DNA of 50,196 nt. Source: Chlamydiota bacterium. Its GTDB lineage: Bacteria > Chlamydiota > Chlamydiia > Chlamydiales > FEN-1388. How positions within the stretch are numbered: the first letter of the stretch is position 1; every line of letters starts with the position of its first letter. The notes beneath the pieces were generated by a model, which saw only the letters and a program-made list of their open reading frames with translations, was not told the DNA's origin and did not search any database. The stretch is taken from assembly GCA_013287775.1 (NCBI GenBank), contig JABDDE010000009.1, forward strand, positions 1 to 50,196. Direction: 5' to 3'. A program made the translations under genes and the position numbers. This document shows, piece after piece, positions 9,918 through 19,700 of the stretch.

Positions 9918-9947
9918 TGGTCGGTCCTTCGATAGAGGGCCTGACCA
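9918..9947 (+). terminator. Imperfect hairpin after the RHS 1 pair
   Basis: TGGTCGGTCC and AGGGCCTGACCA can pair imperfectly around TTCGATAG. The position, about 40 bp after the stop of the immunity candidate and 30 bp before the next start, would suit transcription attenuation, but there is no following T-tract. Low confidence. Confidence 0.3.
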
Positions 9948-9977
9948 CTTATATACACTTACGCAAGGAGATTGTAT

Positions 9978-10772
9978 ATGCGTCATACATTTATGCTACT
10001 TTGGCTTATGGTAATGAGCATTTCGTTTGGTTGTTTGGCAGAAGAGAAGGCATTGCCAGAATTGACATATGAAATAATTAAGGTATTCCCAGGACAATTT
10101 GGTGATACTATACCTGTGTATGGCTTTCATGCTAAAAACCTTCCAGTTAATAAAAAATTTAAATTTATTGCTACGAACCTTAATGGTCCTATGCATTTAG
10201 GTGAAGGAGTTGTAGAAAAAGATGGTAGACTAAAGTTCGATGGCAAAGAGTCACTTTATTTAGAGGGCATTGAAATGTGCTGCGGCTCATTCATGCCAGG
10301 AGAGACAATACTATATTCACTTGTCTCATCTGATGAAAAAATTACTATAAACAGTTTACCTGTTATACCTAATCCACTTGAGACGTTTGGCAGTGATGGA
10401 GTCTGCATGGGACTTCTGATGGCTACAAGGAATGCAAAGGAATACATGCTCATAATGGAAAAATTTACACCATTTGAAAAATGTACGGTGAATTATTTTT
10501 CTTGTGATAAGACAAAATCCTACCAAGTCGAAATAAACGAAAATGGCAAGCAACTGATTACCTTAAACCCTTTATCATTTTGGTGGTTTAATGGTGGTAC
10601 ATCAAAAGTAGAAGTTGTCAGGAGTAATAAGGAGAAATTATCGTTAACATTCGACTGGGGAAAAGCAGCATACGCTGCGCATGAAGAGAAAAAACGACAA
10701 GGACGAGAGGCACTCAGCAATCAATCAACCATTGCAGGGAATGCTCAAGAAAATACAGGAGTCACACAATGA
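9978..10772 (+). CDS. Putative lipoprotein, unknown function
   Basis: A 264-residue protein. AAGGAG lies seven bases before the ATG at 9978; the TTG six bases earlier is less likely. The N-terminus MRHTFMLLWLMVMSISFGC reads as a lipoprotein signal with SFGC as possible lipobox and Cys20 as the lipidated residue. The mature part looks beta-rich, with a Cys-Cys at 'EMCCGSF' and further cysteines ('GVCMG', 'FEKCTV', 'FSCDK'), and ends in a charged helix (HEEKKRQGREAL). It follows the RHS 1 toxin/immunity pair in the same direction, 97 bp downstream, so it may belong to the same transcription unit. No family recognised. Confidence 0.65.
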   Translation: MRHTFMLLWLMVMSISFGCLAEEKALPELTYEIIKVFPGQFGDTIPVYGFHAKNLPVNKKFKFIATNLNGPMHLGEGVVEKDGRLKFDGKESLYLEGIEMCCGSFMPGETILYSLVSSDEKITINSLPVIPNPLETFGSDGVCMGLLMATRNAKEYMLIMEKFTPFEKCTVNYFSCDKTKSYQVEINENGKQLITLNPLSFWWFNGGTSKVEVVRSNKEKLSLTFDWGKAAYAAHEEKKRQGREALSNQSTIAGNAQENTGVTQ

Positions 10773-10817
10773 ACTGTGTGCAAATATTCTGTCCGTTCTT
10801 CTCCAGGTAAGGTTGGC

Positions 10818-11822
10818 TTATTCTCTTGGCTCAATCTCCATTTTAAATTTGACCAAGCCATAGATACTTTCATCAAAACTTGGGTCATCTCTTGGGTCAT
10901 CGAAAGATACATCTTCAGGATCAGGATTCTGTGTTTCTTTGCGATAAAGGCAGAGGTGACGTATATGATGGATATATTCACGCACTTTTTTCATTTTTTT
11001 GCCAAGGAGCAGGGCATATTGCGGTGTTTGAAGAGAAAGGGGTGGCCGATCAGGCTGGTTTTTTAGCTGTTCATTTTTTACCTCATCGTTCTCTGCATGG
11101 CAAGATTTTTTAATCTCGTCCACAATAGATTCCCATTGAGGAGATGGCGATTGCAATCTGCGAAAGAGTATATTCAATGAAGAATTTGTAAAAAAACCTC
11201 CTGCCGTCCAACAATTCGCAAGTTCACCTGGTTGAGCAGCTGATGCAATCACTATTCCACAACTATTGAAAAACAATTCCCGGCAATTTTTCTTTAGTTG
11301 AGTATCTTTTTGAGGTAAAGGTTTAAGTGACGAGATGTTCTCTGTTCCGCGTGTCATTATTGAATCTCTATTACAACAGTCTATCAAAACAAGAGTCAAA
11401 GCAGCCCGTTTTCTGAACAATTTTTCGATAATCAATGTGGAATCCACGAAATGTTCATTACTAAATCGCATACTTGGCCAAATCAAACGTGTATGTTGGT
11501 CTCTCTTGCCGTGCCCCGAGAAATAAAAAACAATAACATCACGCTTTGATATATGCGCTTTTTTAATATGTCTGCTAAGGCGGTTATATGTTAGTTTATG
11601 ACGGGATGTTGTAATTTTTGTAACATGAATAGGTACGTCACATAAATCAGCTATGTACGAAAAGCTTTTTATTACATCTTCACAATCCTTCTCTACGCTA
11701 TACCTAATTTCTTTATCATGGATGTCACCAGCTACAAAAAGGTGAATAGCCTTAGCGGATAAGGCAGAAATGTTAAAAAGTAAAACAATCAAATATACAG
11801 CAAAACTATTCATATATACCAT
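10818..11822 (-). CDS. Exported caspase-like (C14) peptidase
   Basis: A 334-residue protein. An N-terminal hydrophobic stretch (residues 4-23, ending ALSAKA) is a likely signal peptide. The peptidase domain follows: 'IHLFVAGD' first strand, 'DVIVFYFSGHG' with catalytic His104, 'LTLVLIDCCNRD' with the Asp-x-Cys nucleophile at Cys150, and 'GIVIASAAQPGE...GGFFT', which is the usual end of a caspase/metacaspase p20-like fold. The remaining ~90 residues are polar and acidic, without a known domain. Starts at 11822 or 11813 are both possible; neither has a clear ribosome site. The upstream gene ends 9 bp away, so the two form an operon. A predicted export signal on a caspase-like enzyme is unusual and points to action in the periplasm or outside the cell. 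Confidence 0.8.
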   Translation of the reverse strand: MVYMNSFAVYLIVLLFNISALSAKAIHLFVAGDIHDKEIRYSVEKDCEDVIKSFSYIADLCDVPIHVTKITTSRHKLTYNRLSRHIKKAHISKRDVIVFYFSGHGKRDQHTRLIWPSMRFSNEHFVDSTLIIEKLFRKRAALTLVLIDCCNRDSIMTRGTENISSLKPLPQKDTQLKKNCRELFFNSCGIVIASAAQPGELANCWTAGGFFTNSSLNILFRRLQSPSPQWESIVDEIKKSCHAENDEVKNEQLKNQPDRPPLSLQTPQYALLLGKKMKKVREYIHHIRHLCLYRKETQNPDPEDVSFDDPRDDPSFDESIYGLVKFKMEIEPRE

Positions 11823-11831
11823 TTCTAAATT

Positions 11832-12728
11832 TTACTTATTTATATTCTTATCGATTCTGCAGAATTTTTCTTCTGCTTGTTTTATTCTAAAATATAATTT
11901 TGCACTTTTTTCTAATGCCTTCGTTGCGATTTTTTCCAAATAAGTATCGCCTTTCTTTACATCTGCTACGGATTTTTTTCTCAGTCCTTTTTTAGTGACA
12001 TGATAGCATACGAGACAATGTTCTCTATCTTTATAAGGATAAAACTTAGCAAGTGCTTGCGTATATCTTATTTTATTGTGTTTATCTCTAATAGGCCTGA
12101 TCAGTGTATAAATACGCATTCCAGTACGAGAGGAAAAGGGCTTCTCTCTCGAACGTAAAACATATGTCGCATCAAATTGATGAAAGAAGCCTATGTTAAA
12201 GTCTATTCGTATGGAAAAAGGTGTCGAGATATGTGGGTGAGGCAGTCCCAAACGCTCCCATTTTCTTCTACTATCCCTGTCACATCGCCATATATTTTTT
12301 AAAATTTTATATAACGGTTTGTACCAAAGCGAGGTAGTGAGAATATTTTCTGTCTTCCACTGTAGCTTTTGCTGCTTATCTTTTTCAAAGGCGATATGGG
12401 CATCTTTGTTATCGATAGTAAATGATAAGCGCCCAGTAAAATTCTTTTCATCCAAAGGACCGTAATGCTCTCTTTGCATATGTGTGACGGATTTTATACC
12501 TGGAGGCAGTAGGTACGGAGAGTATCTCCCTATCCCTATCGCTACTTTTAGTGGACGAGTATGAGGATGCGAAAGCAATCGAATCTGATAGCCAGTCTCA
12601 TAACAATACCCCGCCGGTTGCAAAGTGAATTGAGGTGTGTGGTGATGCTTTGCATACACAAAAGGCTGATTGCCCAAAAGTGAAAGACAGAGACCTACTG
12701 CACACAATACCATTTTTGTTGTGACCAT
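11832..12728 (-). CDS. Exported hypothetical protein, operon with caspase-like gene
   Basis: A 298-residue protein. The frame stays open to an ATG at 12800, but those extra 24 codons translate the hairpin repeat (giving CTFPSGKVAHG), whereas the ATG at 12728 has GGAG eight bases upstream and opens a good signal peptide (MVTTKMVLCAVGLCLSLLG... cleaved near VYA-KHH). The mature protein is basic and rich in Lys, Arg, His and Tyr, probably beta-rich, with a Cys pair near 'HCLVCYHV' and a C-terminal helix (KATKALEKSAKLYFRIKQ-like). Not recognised. Tight linkage (9 bp) to the caspase-like gene suggests that the two products work together, for example as peptidase and substrate or regulator; this is inference. 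Confidence 0.65.
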   Translation of the reverse strand: MVTTKMVLCAVGLCLSLLGNQPFVYAKHHHTPQFTLQPAGYCYETGYQIRLLSHPHTRPLKVAIGIGRYSPYLLPPGIKSVTHMQREHYGPLDEKNFTGRLSFTIDNKDAHIAFEKDKQQKLQWKTENILTTSLWYKPLYKILKNIWRCDRDSRRKWERLGLPHPHISTPFSIRIDFNIGFFHQFDATYVLRSREKPFSSRTGMRIYTLIRPIRDKHNKIRYTQALAKFYPYKDREHCLVCYHVTKKGLRKKSVADVKKGDTYLEKIATKALEKSAKLYFRIKQAEEKFCRIDKNINK

Positions 12729-12740
12729 ACATAACTCCAC

Positions 12741-12896
12741 GCCATGTGCGACTTTTCCTGACGGAAAAGTGCATGGCGAAAATAACGCCCATAGCGCCAA
12801 TACATTTAACGCGATGTACGACTTATGAGCTGTTCAAATTGCAAGGGTTCGTAGCCTTTTCTTTGCCCAAAGGAGCAAAATGCTAACCCCCAGGGC
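12741..12896. repeat. Composite repeat with hairpin copy 3
   Basis: The hairpin (12741-12777, arms GCCATGTGCGACTTTTCC and GGAAAAGTGCATGGC, the second arm lacking two bases) is followed by a ~110-bp stretch that is the reverse complement of 246-339 and 16048-16163 (shared pieces: CATTTAACGCGATGT, GCAAGGGTTC, TTTGCCCAAAGG). The unit therefore occurs three times in the window, always with the hairpin at the same end. Confidence 0.8.
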
Positions 12897-13081
12897 CACA
12901 GCAGCAAGAAGTCGCACATCGCATTTTTTTAGGATTCTTAGAGACCTCACGCGAATCAGAGTACCATAGCGTTTTTGGAGTTGTCAAGTAAGTTCGCACT
13001 TTGCGAACTTTTCATAAATATATAAAGTCTTTATTTTAAATCAAGAACGCGCTACAATGAAAACAAGGGTGGGTGCCAATA

Positions 13082-13575
13082 GTGTCAATGTAAAGAGACG
13101 ATAACCCCGCAGAGCCCCACCACAGCGGTGTCGGCTAGCGTTACCCCCCATGCGGAGCTGAAGGCGTGCGCATAACGCACGCCCTGGCAGCAGCGTGGGA
13201 TTGAAAACACCGAAAATGTGGCCCCGCCACGGCAGTGGCGGCTGGCGTTGCCCCCGCGCGGAGCTGAAGGTATGCGCATAGCGCACGCCCTGGCGGCAGT
13301 GTGGGATTGAAAACACCGAAAATGTAGCCCAGCCACGGCAGTGGCGGCTGGCGTTGCCCCCGCGCGGAGCTGAAGGTATGCGCATAGCGCACGGCCTGGC
13401 AGCAGTGTGGGATTGAAAACACCGAAAATGTAGCCCAGCCACGGCAGTGGCGGAAGCTCATTAGCCCCGCGTGACCGAGTGGCGTGCGCTATTAGCGCAC
13501 GCCCGAGGGAACGTGGGGTTGCGGTGGACAATAAAAAAATAGAGCTGCGGCAGCAGCGACACCCACGGCGCCACA
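13082..13575. repeat. GC-rich MITE-like element with 106-bp tandem expansion
   Basis: Begins with the family's end sequence (GTGTCAATGTAAAG) and contains its hallmarks near the right side: TTAGCCCCGCGTG, ACGTGGGGTTG and AGAGCTGCGGCAGCAGCG. Inside, a unit beginning CCACGGCAGTGGCGGCTGG is repeated in tandem: starts at 13120, 13227, 13333 and a partial copy at 13439, i.e. 107, 106 and 106 bp apart. All six-frame ORFs here are translations of these repeats. The region between 12897 and 13081 is AT-rich and shows nothing further. Confidence 0.8.
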
Positions 13576-13625
13576 ACGCCTGGGGATACGTACATGATTA
13601 GAATGAGCAAAATAGGAGAATAGCT

Positions 13626-15260
13626 ATGACTGTGCATGACTCAGCGCGCGAGCCAGATCATCTCAGTACTGTAGGCCCAGGAGGTGGGACTGTATCGAGT
13701 CGTACGCCCAGCGGTCCCGTACAGGTCTCGCCCGGAAGCACGCCTATTCCTGTTGATACAGTGCAGCACCTTACTCCCCCATTACCAGAGCCTGCAAACG
13801 AGGTAAGAACCGTTGCAGCCCACATTCTGGAAAGAAATGGCTCTCAAGGTGAGGCAGTACAAGATAGAACAGATAATCAGCAAAATGGAATGCCTCTTGG
13901 CGCGCGAAATGGTGGACTAGCTGTGGCTACCCCTGCGATGCAGGCACTGTTCGCCAGTAGCGAGGATCCCTATGCTGGACTTGACACGGAAGAGGGCAAT
14001 GCTCAGATAGCATCAATGCCCAATACTGACCAGCAACATAACACTCAATCCCCTATTTCCACAGCTACTGTTACCGCGCATAATCAACCTACTCTGGCAA
14101 GTGATCCTGGCACTGCTACCCCAGCTATGAGCGCTCTCTTCGCTACAGATGTGGATCCTTATGCAGAAGTAGATGCAGAAGGTCTATCAGATGCACCACC
14201 GGCATCGTCTACAACAAGTCATGATAGTCACGTAGTATCATCGCACACCCAACAGCAAACACCGGCAAATGTAGAGCCAAATGCAACCATGGTAGCATCC
14301 CAGCAAGCAGATACTACTCCAAGGCCAGCGATGCAGCCTCAAAGTACAGTTGCCACCCCCACCATCCTTACGCCAACCATAGCACAAAATATACCACAAG
14401 TAGAGAGACAAATAGAAGGGCAAGTAGAGGCGCGACAGGGGCGCACAAGTGCTCAAGCGTCAAACACAGGTACAACCACTTCGCCAACTATAGCAGGACC
14501 ATTACCAGCAATGCGTGGGCAGGCAAGCTCAAGCTCAAGTGCTACAGCATCGCAGGCAAATAGAATGGAAAGACAGGGCAACACGCAGGCTGGGCTCCCC
14601 GGGCGAGAATTGCCTTCGCTGGATGAGTTTATGCAAAATTTGCGAGCAGGTAGCTTAGGAACACTCGCAAACCAAGGTGTAGAACCCATACAGGAACCAG
14701 AAGAATTGTTGCAAATGCTGCAAAACTTACCTCCTGGAGGTATACACACAGTTCCAATTATAGACAGAGAAAACAGAACAGTATTTTGTTCGGAAAGAAT
14801 GCGAAATGATCATGCATTTCATGAAAGGATTAGGAGAGAACTAGATGCAGGCTTTCAAGTTGTCTATATTAACGAAAGGAACTGGGAACAATTTATTGAG
14901 CAGGTTATACAACGTCTTCAAATCGAAGTAAATGCAAAAAGAAGCCCAGCATCCACTCCCACACAGCAGTTGATGCCAAGAGCTGGGCAAACACAAACAC
15001 AACAAATTATCAGATTGTTTATTAGTAAACACATACCTGATATACAACGAGAGATGCAACGTATAAATAAAAAATATCAAGAGAAAAAAGCAGAACGTGA
15101 CAGGGAAATTAAAGAATATATTGCAACACTCGCAAAAAAAGATAAACAATTCCGAGAAGAAATGGCAACAGTATTAAGAACTCAAAATGTTGAGCAACAA
15201 TTAAACTTAGAAGACATTATAAGAATGGAATTAAATGCACAGGGAATATTGCCGTCTTAA
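13626..15260 (+). CDS. Disordered protein with C-terminal coiled coil, candidate effector
   Basis: A 544-residue protein; AGGAG precedes the ATG. Residues 1-330 are of low complexity, rich in Ser, Thr, Pro, Gln and Ala, and probably disordered. A ~24-residue motif occurs twice, at about 99-122 and 163-186: ATPAMxALFA, then DPYAxxDxE. Residues 330-430 look folded ('LPSLDEFMQNLRAG', 'HTVPIIDRENRTVFCSERM', 'GFQVVYINERNWEQF'). Residues about 455-520 form a strongly charged helix typical of a coiled coil ('QREMQRINKKYQEKKAERDR'). No signal peptide. Not recognised; architecture and neighbourhood suit a type III-secreted effector, but this is unproven. It is flanked on both sides by repeats. Confidence 0.7.
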   Translation: MTVHDSAREPDHLSTVGPGGGTVSSRTPSGPVQVSPGSTPIPVDTVQHLTPPLPEPANEVRTVAAHILERNGSQGEAVQDRTDNQQNGMPLGARNGGLAVATPAMQALFASSEDPYAGLDTEEGNAQIASMPNTDQQHNTQSPISTATVTAHNQPTLASDPGTATPAMSALFATDVDPYAEVDAEGLSDAPPASSTTSHDSHVVSSHTQQQTPANVEPNATMVASQQADTTPRPAMQPQSTVATPTILTPTIAQNIPQVERQIEGQVEARQGRTSAQASNTGTTTSPTIAGPLPAMRGQASSSSSATASQANRMERQGNTQAGLPGRELPSLDEFMQNLRAGSLGTLANQGVEPIQEPEELLQMLQNLPPGGIHTVPIIDRENRTVFCSERMRNDHAFHERIRRELDAGFQVVYINERNWEQFIEQVIQRLQIEVNAKRSPASTPTQQLMPRAGQTQTQQIIRLFISKHIPDIQREMQRINKKYQEKKAERDREIKEYIATLAKKDKQFREEMATVLRTQNVEQQLNLEDIIRMELNAQGILPS

Positions 15261-15313
15261 AAAACATGCCCATAAGTAGTTACAGGCATGATGCGCATAT
15301 AAAATATTAGCTT

Positions 15314-15958
15314 TTAGAGCCGTGGACCTACTTCCCTAACCGCCTGGAGGACGGTAGCGCCAAGGATACGTGATGTAAATGGTGTTTGCGGCGGTGTATT
15401 TATGCCGGTTTGTACGATTGTACACTCTATAGCACTAGGAGTGTATTCAGGTTCGCATGCGGCTAACGTGGATAAATAGAAAGCTCCTAATGATCTAATG
15501 GTTCCTAGAGATCTATTCCAAATGGTTTGATAAAGTGCTCTCTCGTGTGAATTTAACTGTTCGATTGATGTGTTTAATTCTGAGGGTACATAGGTACTGA
15601 GAAGTGTAGCAGGGCGTATTTCAAATGATTCGCCATTTGTAGCGTTCCTAAAAACAACTACTTGATTACTAGGTAGTTGCTCGCCATTTTGTCTCCGTGT
15701 GTAATAGGCTCTCGCTTCCCCCTCAACAATATTTCTAATTGCAGTCACAACACGGTCAGCAGCAATGTTTAGCATTCTCTCTCTTCGCTGTTCTGGTGAT
15801 ATCTTTGATGGAGCATTCTTTTGGTTATTGGACGCTGTACTAATAAGCCGTACGCTCTGAGATCCTTTGCATGGTGCATCACAAGACATAGGGGCTTGGC
15901 CCTGATTATATGATGATGGCACCGTTGAGGTTGTTGGTGTACTTGCGAAATATGACAT
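15314..15958 (-). CDS. Hypothetical protein, Ser/Thr-rich N-terminus
   Basis: A 214-residue protein. AAGGAG lies seven bases before the ATG at 15958. Residues 1-55 are Ser/Thr/Pro/Gln-rich and probably disordered; residues 56-214 look globular and mostly helical ('RRERMLNIAADRVVTAIRNIVEGEARAYYT' region, then 'ERALYQTIWNRSLGTIRSLG'). No signal peptide or membrane segment, and no family recognised. It converges with the gene at 13626, the two stops being 53 bp apart. A half hairpin repeat (about 15975-16015) lies directly upstream of the ribosome site. Confidence 0.65.
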   Translation of the reverse strand: MSYFASTPTTSTVPSSYNQGQAPMSCDAPCKGSQSVRLISTASNNQKNAPSKISPEQRRERMLNIAADRVVTAIRNIVEGEARAYYTRRQNGEQLPSNQVVVFRNATNGESFEIRPATLLSTYVPSELNTSIEQLNSHERALYQTIWNRSLGTIRSLGAFYLSTLAACEPEYTPSAIECTIVQTGINTPPQTPFTSRILGATVLQAVREVGPRL

Positions 15959-16047
15959 AACTTATCTCCTTATTACGCGATGTGCGACTTTTTGCTGTTG
16001 GAGCCCTTCAGGCAACAATATTGGGATCACACCTAACCCAGGGCGTT

Positions 16048-16205
16048 GCCCTGGGGGTTAGCATTTTGCCCTTTGGGCAAAAAAAGGCTATGAACCCTTT
16101 CAATTCGAACAGCTCATAAGTGACACATCGTGTTACATGTATTGGCGCTATGTGCGCTATTTTCGCCATGTGCGACTTTTCCGTCAGGAAAAGTCGCACA
16201 TGGCG
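16048..16205. repeat. Composite repeat with hairpin copy 5
   Basis: Third copy of the composite unit (compare 246-377 and 12741-12896). It ends in the best-preserved hairpin of the window: 19 perfect pairs between 16164-16182 and 16187-16205 around the loop GTCA. Just before it, GGGCGTTGCCC-type palindromes (16029-16056) also recur in reverse orientation near 43032-43060. There is no gene between 15959 and 16768. Confidence 0.8.
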
Positions 16206-16384
16206 CTCTTTTTAACTCCAAAACAATATTGGAGCTTTGGGTTTTTCTAGCTTTGCCATGAGGCAAAACTGCACAAAAATACGTTATTTCTCGTGTTATA
16301 AGACAGTTTAGCAACACGAATCTTCTATTCACACGAGAGGCAGTGGGTATTATGTATTAATACCGCCTCACACCGTGCATTGGC

Positions 16385-16417
16385 ATTCACCGCCCCCCTT
16401 TACGGGGGGTGGTGAAT
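16385..16417. terminator. Strong hairpin, role unclear
   Basis: ATTCACCGCCCCCC (16385-16398) pairs with GGGGGGTGGTGAAT (16404-16417) with a single G-U pair around TTTAC. A second, 8-bp hairpin (GCAATGGT/ACCATTGC) lies at 16442-16461. No T-tract follows either, and no gene ends close by, so they may be repeat or operator structures rather than terminators. Confidence 0.35.
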
Positions 16418-16623
16418 AGTTGCCTATAATCCTGACTAACAGCAATGGTTGCGACCATTGCCAAAAAATATTTACAATAATTTTACCTTAACTGGTCTTT
16501 TTTTGCAAATTCTTTAAAATCGAAACATTGAGTCTTGTAGAATAACACCATACTTTCTCCCAGAGAACATAACATTAAAAATTTTAATAAATTTATTTTT
16601 TACCAACCAACACTATCATCTAA

Positions 16624-16733
16624 AAATTTATTGTAATTTCACTATGACACATGTTGCTATTTACAACATTTTAGAGACAGCCTTGCAATATACACAAAAT
16701 TTCTGATTGCAAAAAAACCACAGTTCGATTTAC
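16624..16733 (+). promoter_or_regulatory. Conserved upstream region of RHS gene 2
   Basis: Related to 2958-3078 upstream of RHS 1 and ending about 35 bp before the start codon. See that entry for the shared pieces. Conservation outside the coding region suggests shared control of both RHS genes. Confidence 0.55.
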
Positions 16734-16768
16734 ATTCAGAACGTAATCACTCAAAACTTTGGATTATT

Positions 16769-19700
16769 ATGCATCAGAAATTTTTCATATCTCTTCTAGC
16801 AGCATGCTTGTTTCTGCCTCTCAGAGCATTCTCAGAGCCATCTGCTCCAACACCAGAAACAGTCGCCGAGGCTGTGGTTGACTCCCCTATCGATTCCCCA
16901 CTCCTGCCCAAAAACCACACGCATCCTTACCTCCAACAAGAAACTTCCACCATCGCTGAAGCCGAGCCCTCATCCTTCGTTAATGGCTCTGTCAATGCCA
17001 TTTCAGGCACTTTTTATCAATCAGCTACCGATCTTATTGTTCCAGGCCCCGTGCCTCTCAACCTGCGCCACTACTACAATAGCGACAGCTTCTTCTGCAA
17101 CTGGATGGGCTACGCTGCCATGGCAACCAACTACAACCCCTTTGTGCAGGGCCTTGCCCCAGATTGTGGCCACCACTTGGAAATCATCGCCGAAGAAGAT
17201 GGCGGCTCTGTCGTCCGCTACATTGCCGAACATGATAATAAAAGCAAATCACTAGGGTTTTATTTGGCCCCAGAGGTTATCCAGAAAGGCTTTACTAATG
17301 CAGGCTCTGGCGTTATCTCCGCCAGAACCAACCTCAAAAACACACGTTATCACCTCTACAGCCATGAAATCCTCCCTAACCTTGATGGGAAAGAAGCACA
17401 ATGGATGGCCTTTTTAAGCGATGGCAGCAAGCGCAAATACAACAGCATTCACACCTTCGATCAGCGCATTCACCTGCTCTGGGAACAAAAACCCAATAAA
17501 AACCTTATACGATTCAGATATGGCAAAAACCACGAACATGATGGCACAGAGGGCAAACTCAAACGTATTGTAGCCACCGACCCAAGCGGCAAACATGCCT
17601 CTAACTGGTTGCAGTTTAACTATAGCAAAAGCAAGCACAAAGCACGCGTCACTGCCAGCAATGGCAAACATGCCATCTACACCTTCTTTCAGGGCGATGA
17701 TGGCAACAAGATGCACGACAAAGTACAGTACGTGCGCAAGATTATATCCTCTGATGCCGTAGCAACCTACTTTAACTACACTAAAATCCATAACAAGCAC
17801 TACATCAACAAAGTCTTTCATCCACATGGCCGCTTCCTAGAAATAGAATATGACCATAAAGGCCGCGTCAAGGAACAAAAAGCCCCTGCAGGCAAGGATG
17901 GGGACAAAAAAACCATCTATAGCTTTGAATACAAACCCGACGAGCATCACACCAACGTCTGGAATGCACATAACATACTTACCGTATATCGCTATTCCTG
18001 GAAAAAGCGCTTAAAGGGCATTGAGAGCCATCTTGATAAAGAGTTTTATCGTGGTATATATTTTTATTGGGGTGAGAAGGATCATATTGAGCGCGGCAAA
18101 CGAGATACCAGCGATGAGGGCAACCTTCTTGGCAAATCCCTCCAGAACAAAGAAGGCCGAGCACTCGCTTCCTGGAGCGCCAAGTATGACGATTACGGCA
18201 ATATCCTTGAAGAGTCTTTCTACGGCAGCCTCACCGGAAAGCGTCCGGAAGATTTTGCTGTGTCTCATAAAGATGGTACGCCATTAAATGCTCATGTGGA
18301 GTGCTATCGTAAGTACTACACCTACTCCAAAGACCATTTGCATCTCAAAATAAGCGAAAGCGAAGATGATGGGCCAACTATTAAATATGCCTATAAAGAG
18401 GGAACTGATCTTCTCACAGCCAAGTTTATCTGCAAAGGCGACAGTATTAAAATAAGAGAGTTTTTCTCCTATGATAATGAAGGAATTTTAATCAAACATA
18501 GTATCGACGATGGCTGCTCACACGATCCTGACAACCTGAAAGAGGTCACCGAGCGTCGCATCACTCGTATTACCCCAAATGGTCGCCGCTGTGAATATGG
18601 TGTGGGGCAACCAGAGACCGTTAAAGAATATTACCTGGATGTTGAAACAGGCAAAGAAGTCAAACTCTCACAAAAAGACTATCGCTACACCAAAGCCGGC
18701 CTTGTCAGCCAAGAAGAACTACGTGATGCCGATGACCATCTTGTGGCGACTACTTATTTTGAGTATGATCATAAAGGCAATCTCACTAAAAAAACCGATC
18801 CTCTCGGTCGTGTGTGGGCATTTGAATATGACACTAACTACAATAAAACGCGCGAAGAACTTCTCAAATCAGGCAGCTACACTACCTACACGTATGATTT
18901 GATGAATAGGCTAACAGCCGAGAAAGAGCATCATGCTGATAAAACCTTCACAACCCATCATGAGTACGATAGCGTGGGCAATAGAGTGTCGACAACAGAT
19001 CATTACGGCAACACCACCAACTTTGAATATGATGACCTGAACCGCCTTGTCAAGACGATCTATCCTGCAATGCATGATGCGGAAAAGGAAAAAATACACC
19101 CCACAGAAACACAGCGCTACGACGAACAAGACTGTGTAGTCAAGCACACTGATGCTAACGGGAACTCCACAAGATATACCTACACAAGCCGTAAGCAGCC
19201 TCTTACTATTACCCATCCAGACGACTCTAAGGAGCAGTTTCAGTATTTTCTGAATGGCAAACTGGACCACAAGTGGGACCAAAACGGCACCAAAACCAGC
19301 TATGAGTATGATTTTCTGGGACGCGTCACTGAGGTAAAAATATATGATAGTCACGATCACAAACTTGCAACCACTTCTAATACGTATAACGCCTTTCATT
19401 TGCTCTCGTCAACGGATGCCATGGGTAATACGACCTATTACTCCTACGATGGCGCTGGCCGTACAATCAAAGAAGTAAAGAAAGAGGGTGATAACTTTGC
19501 AAAAACGACATATGAGTATGATGCCCTTGGCAGGCTCACCACAACCCAAAAATGGTATGACAAAGACTCTCACGACTATGTTGCAGCGTTTGTAAAATAC
19601 GATGCCATGGATCGCGTTATCTCAGAGTGGCAAGAAGATGGCAGCGGCGAACTACTCAGTAAGGTGTGCTATGAGTATGACACAAATGATAATCGCACTA

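Noticed and set aside
12729-12800. Longer N-terminus of the exported protein at 11832
   Set aside because: The extra codons are hairpin-repeat sequence and would hide the signal peptide; the ATG at 12728 has a proper ribosome site.
13120-13460. Regular repeats resembling a CRISPR array
   Set aside because: The 106-bp unit is continuous, without unique spacers between short repeats, and no cas genes are present.
13041-13576. Three overlapping minus-strand ORFs of 106-163 codons
   Set aside because: They lie wholly in the GC-rich element and its 106-bp repeats and show the same peptide three times in different frames; no ribosome sites. They are repeat translations.
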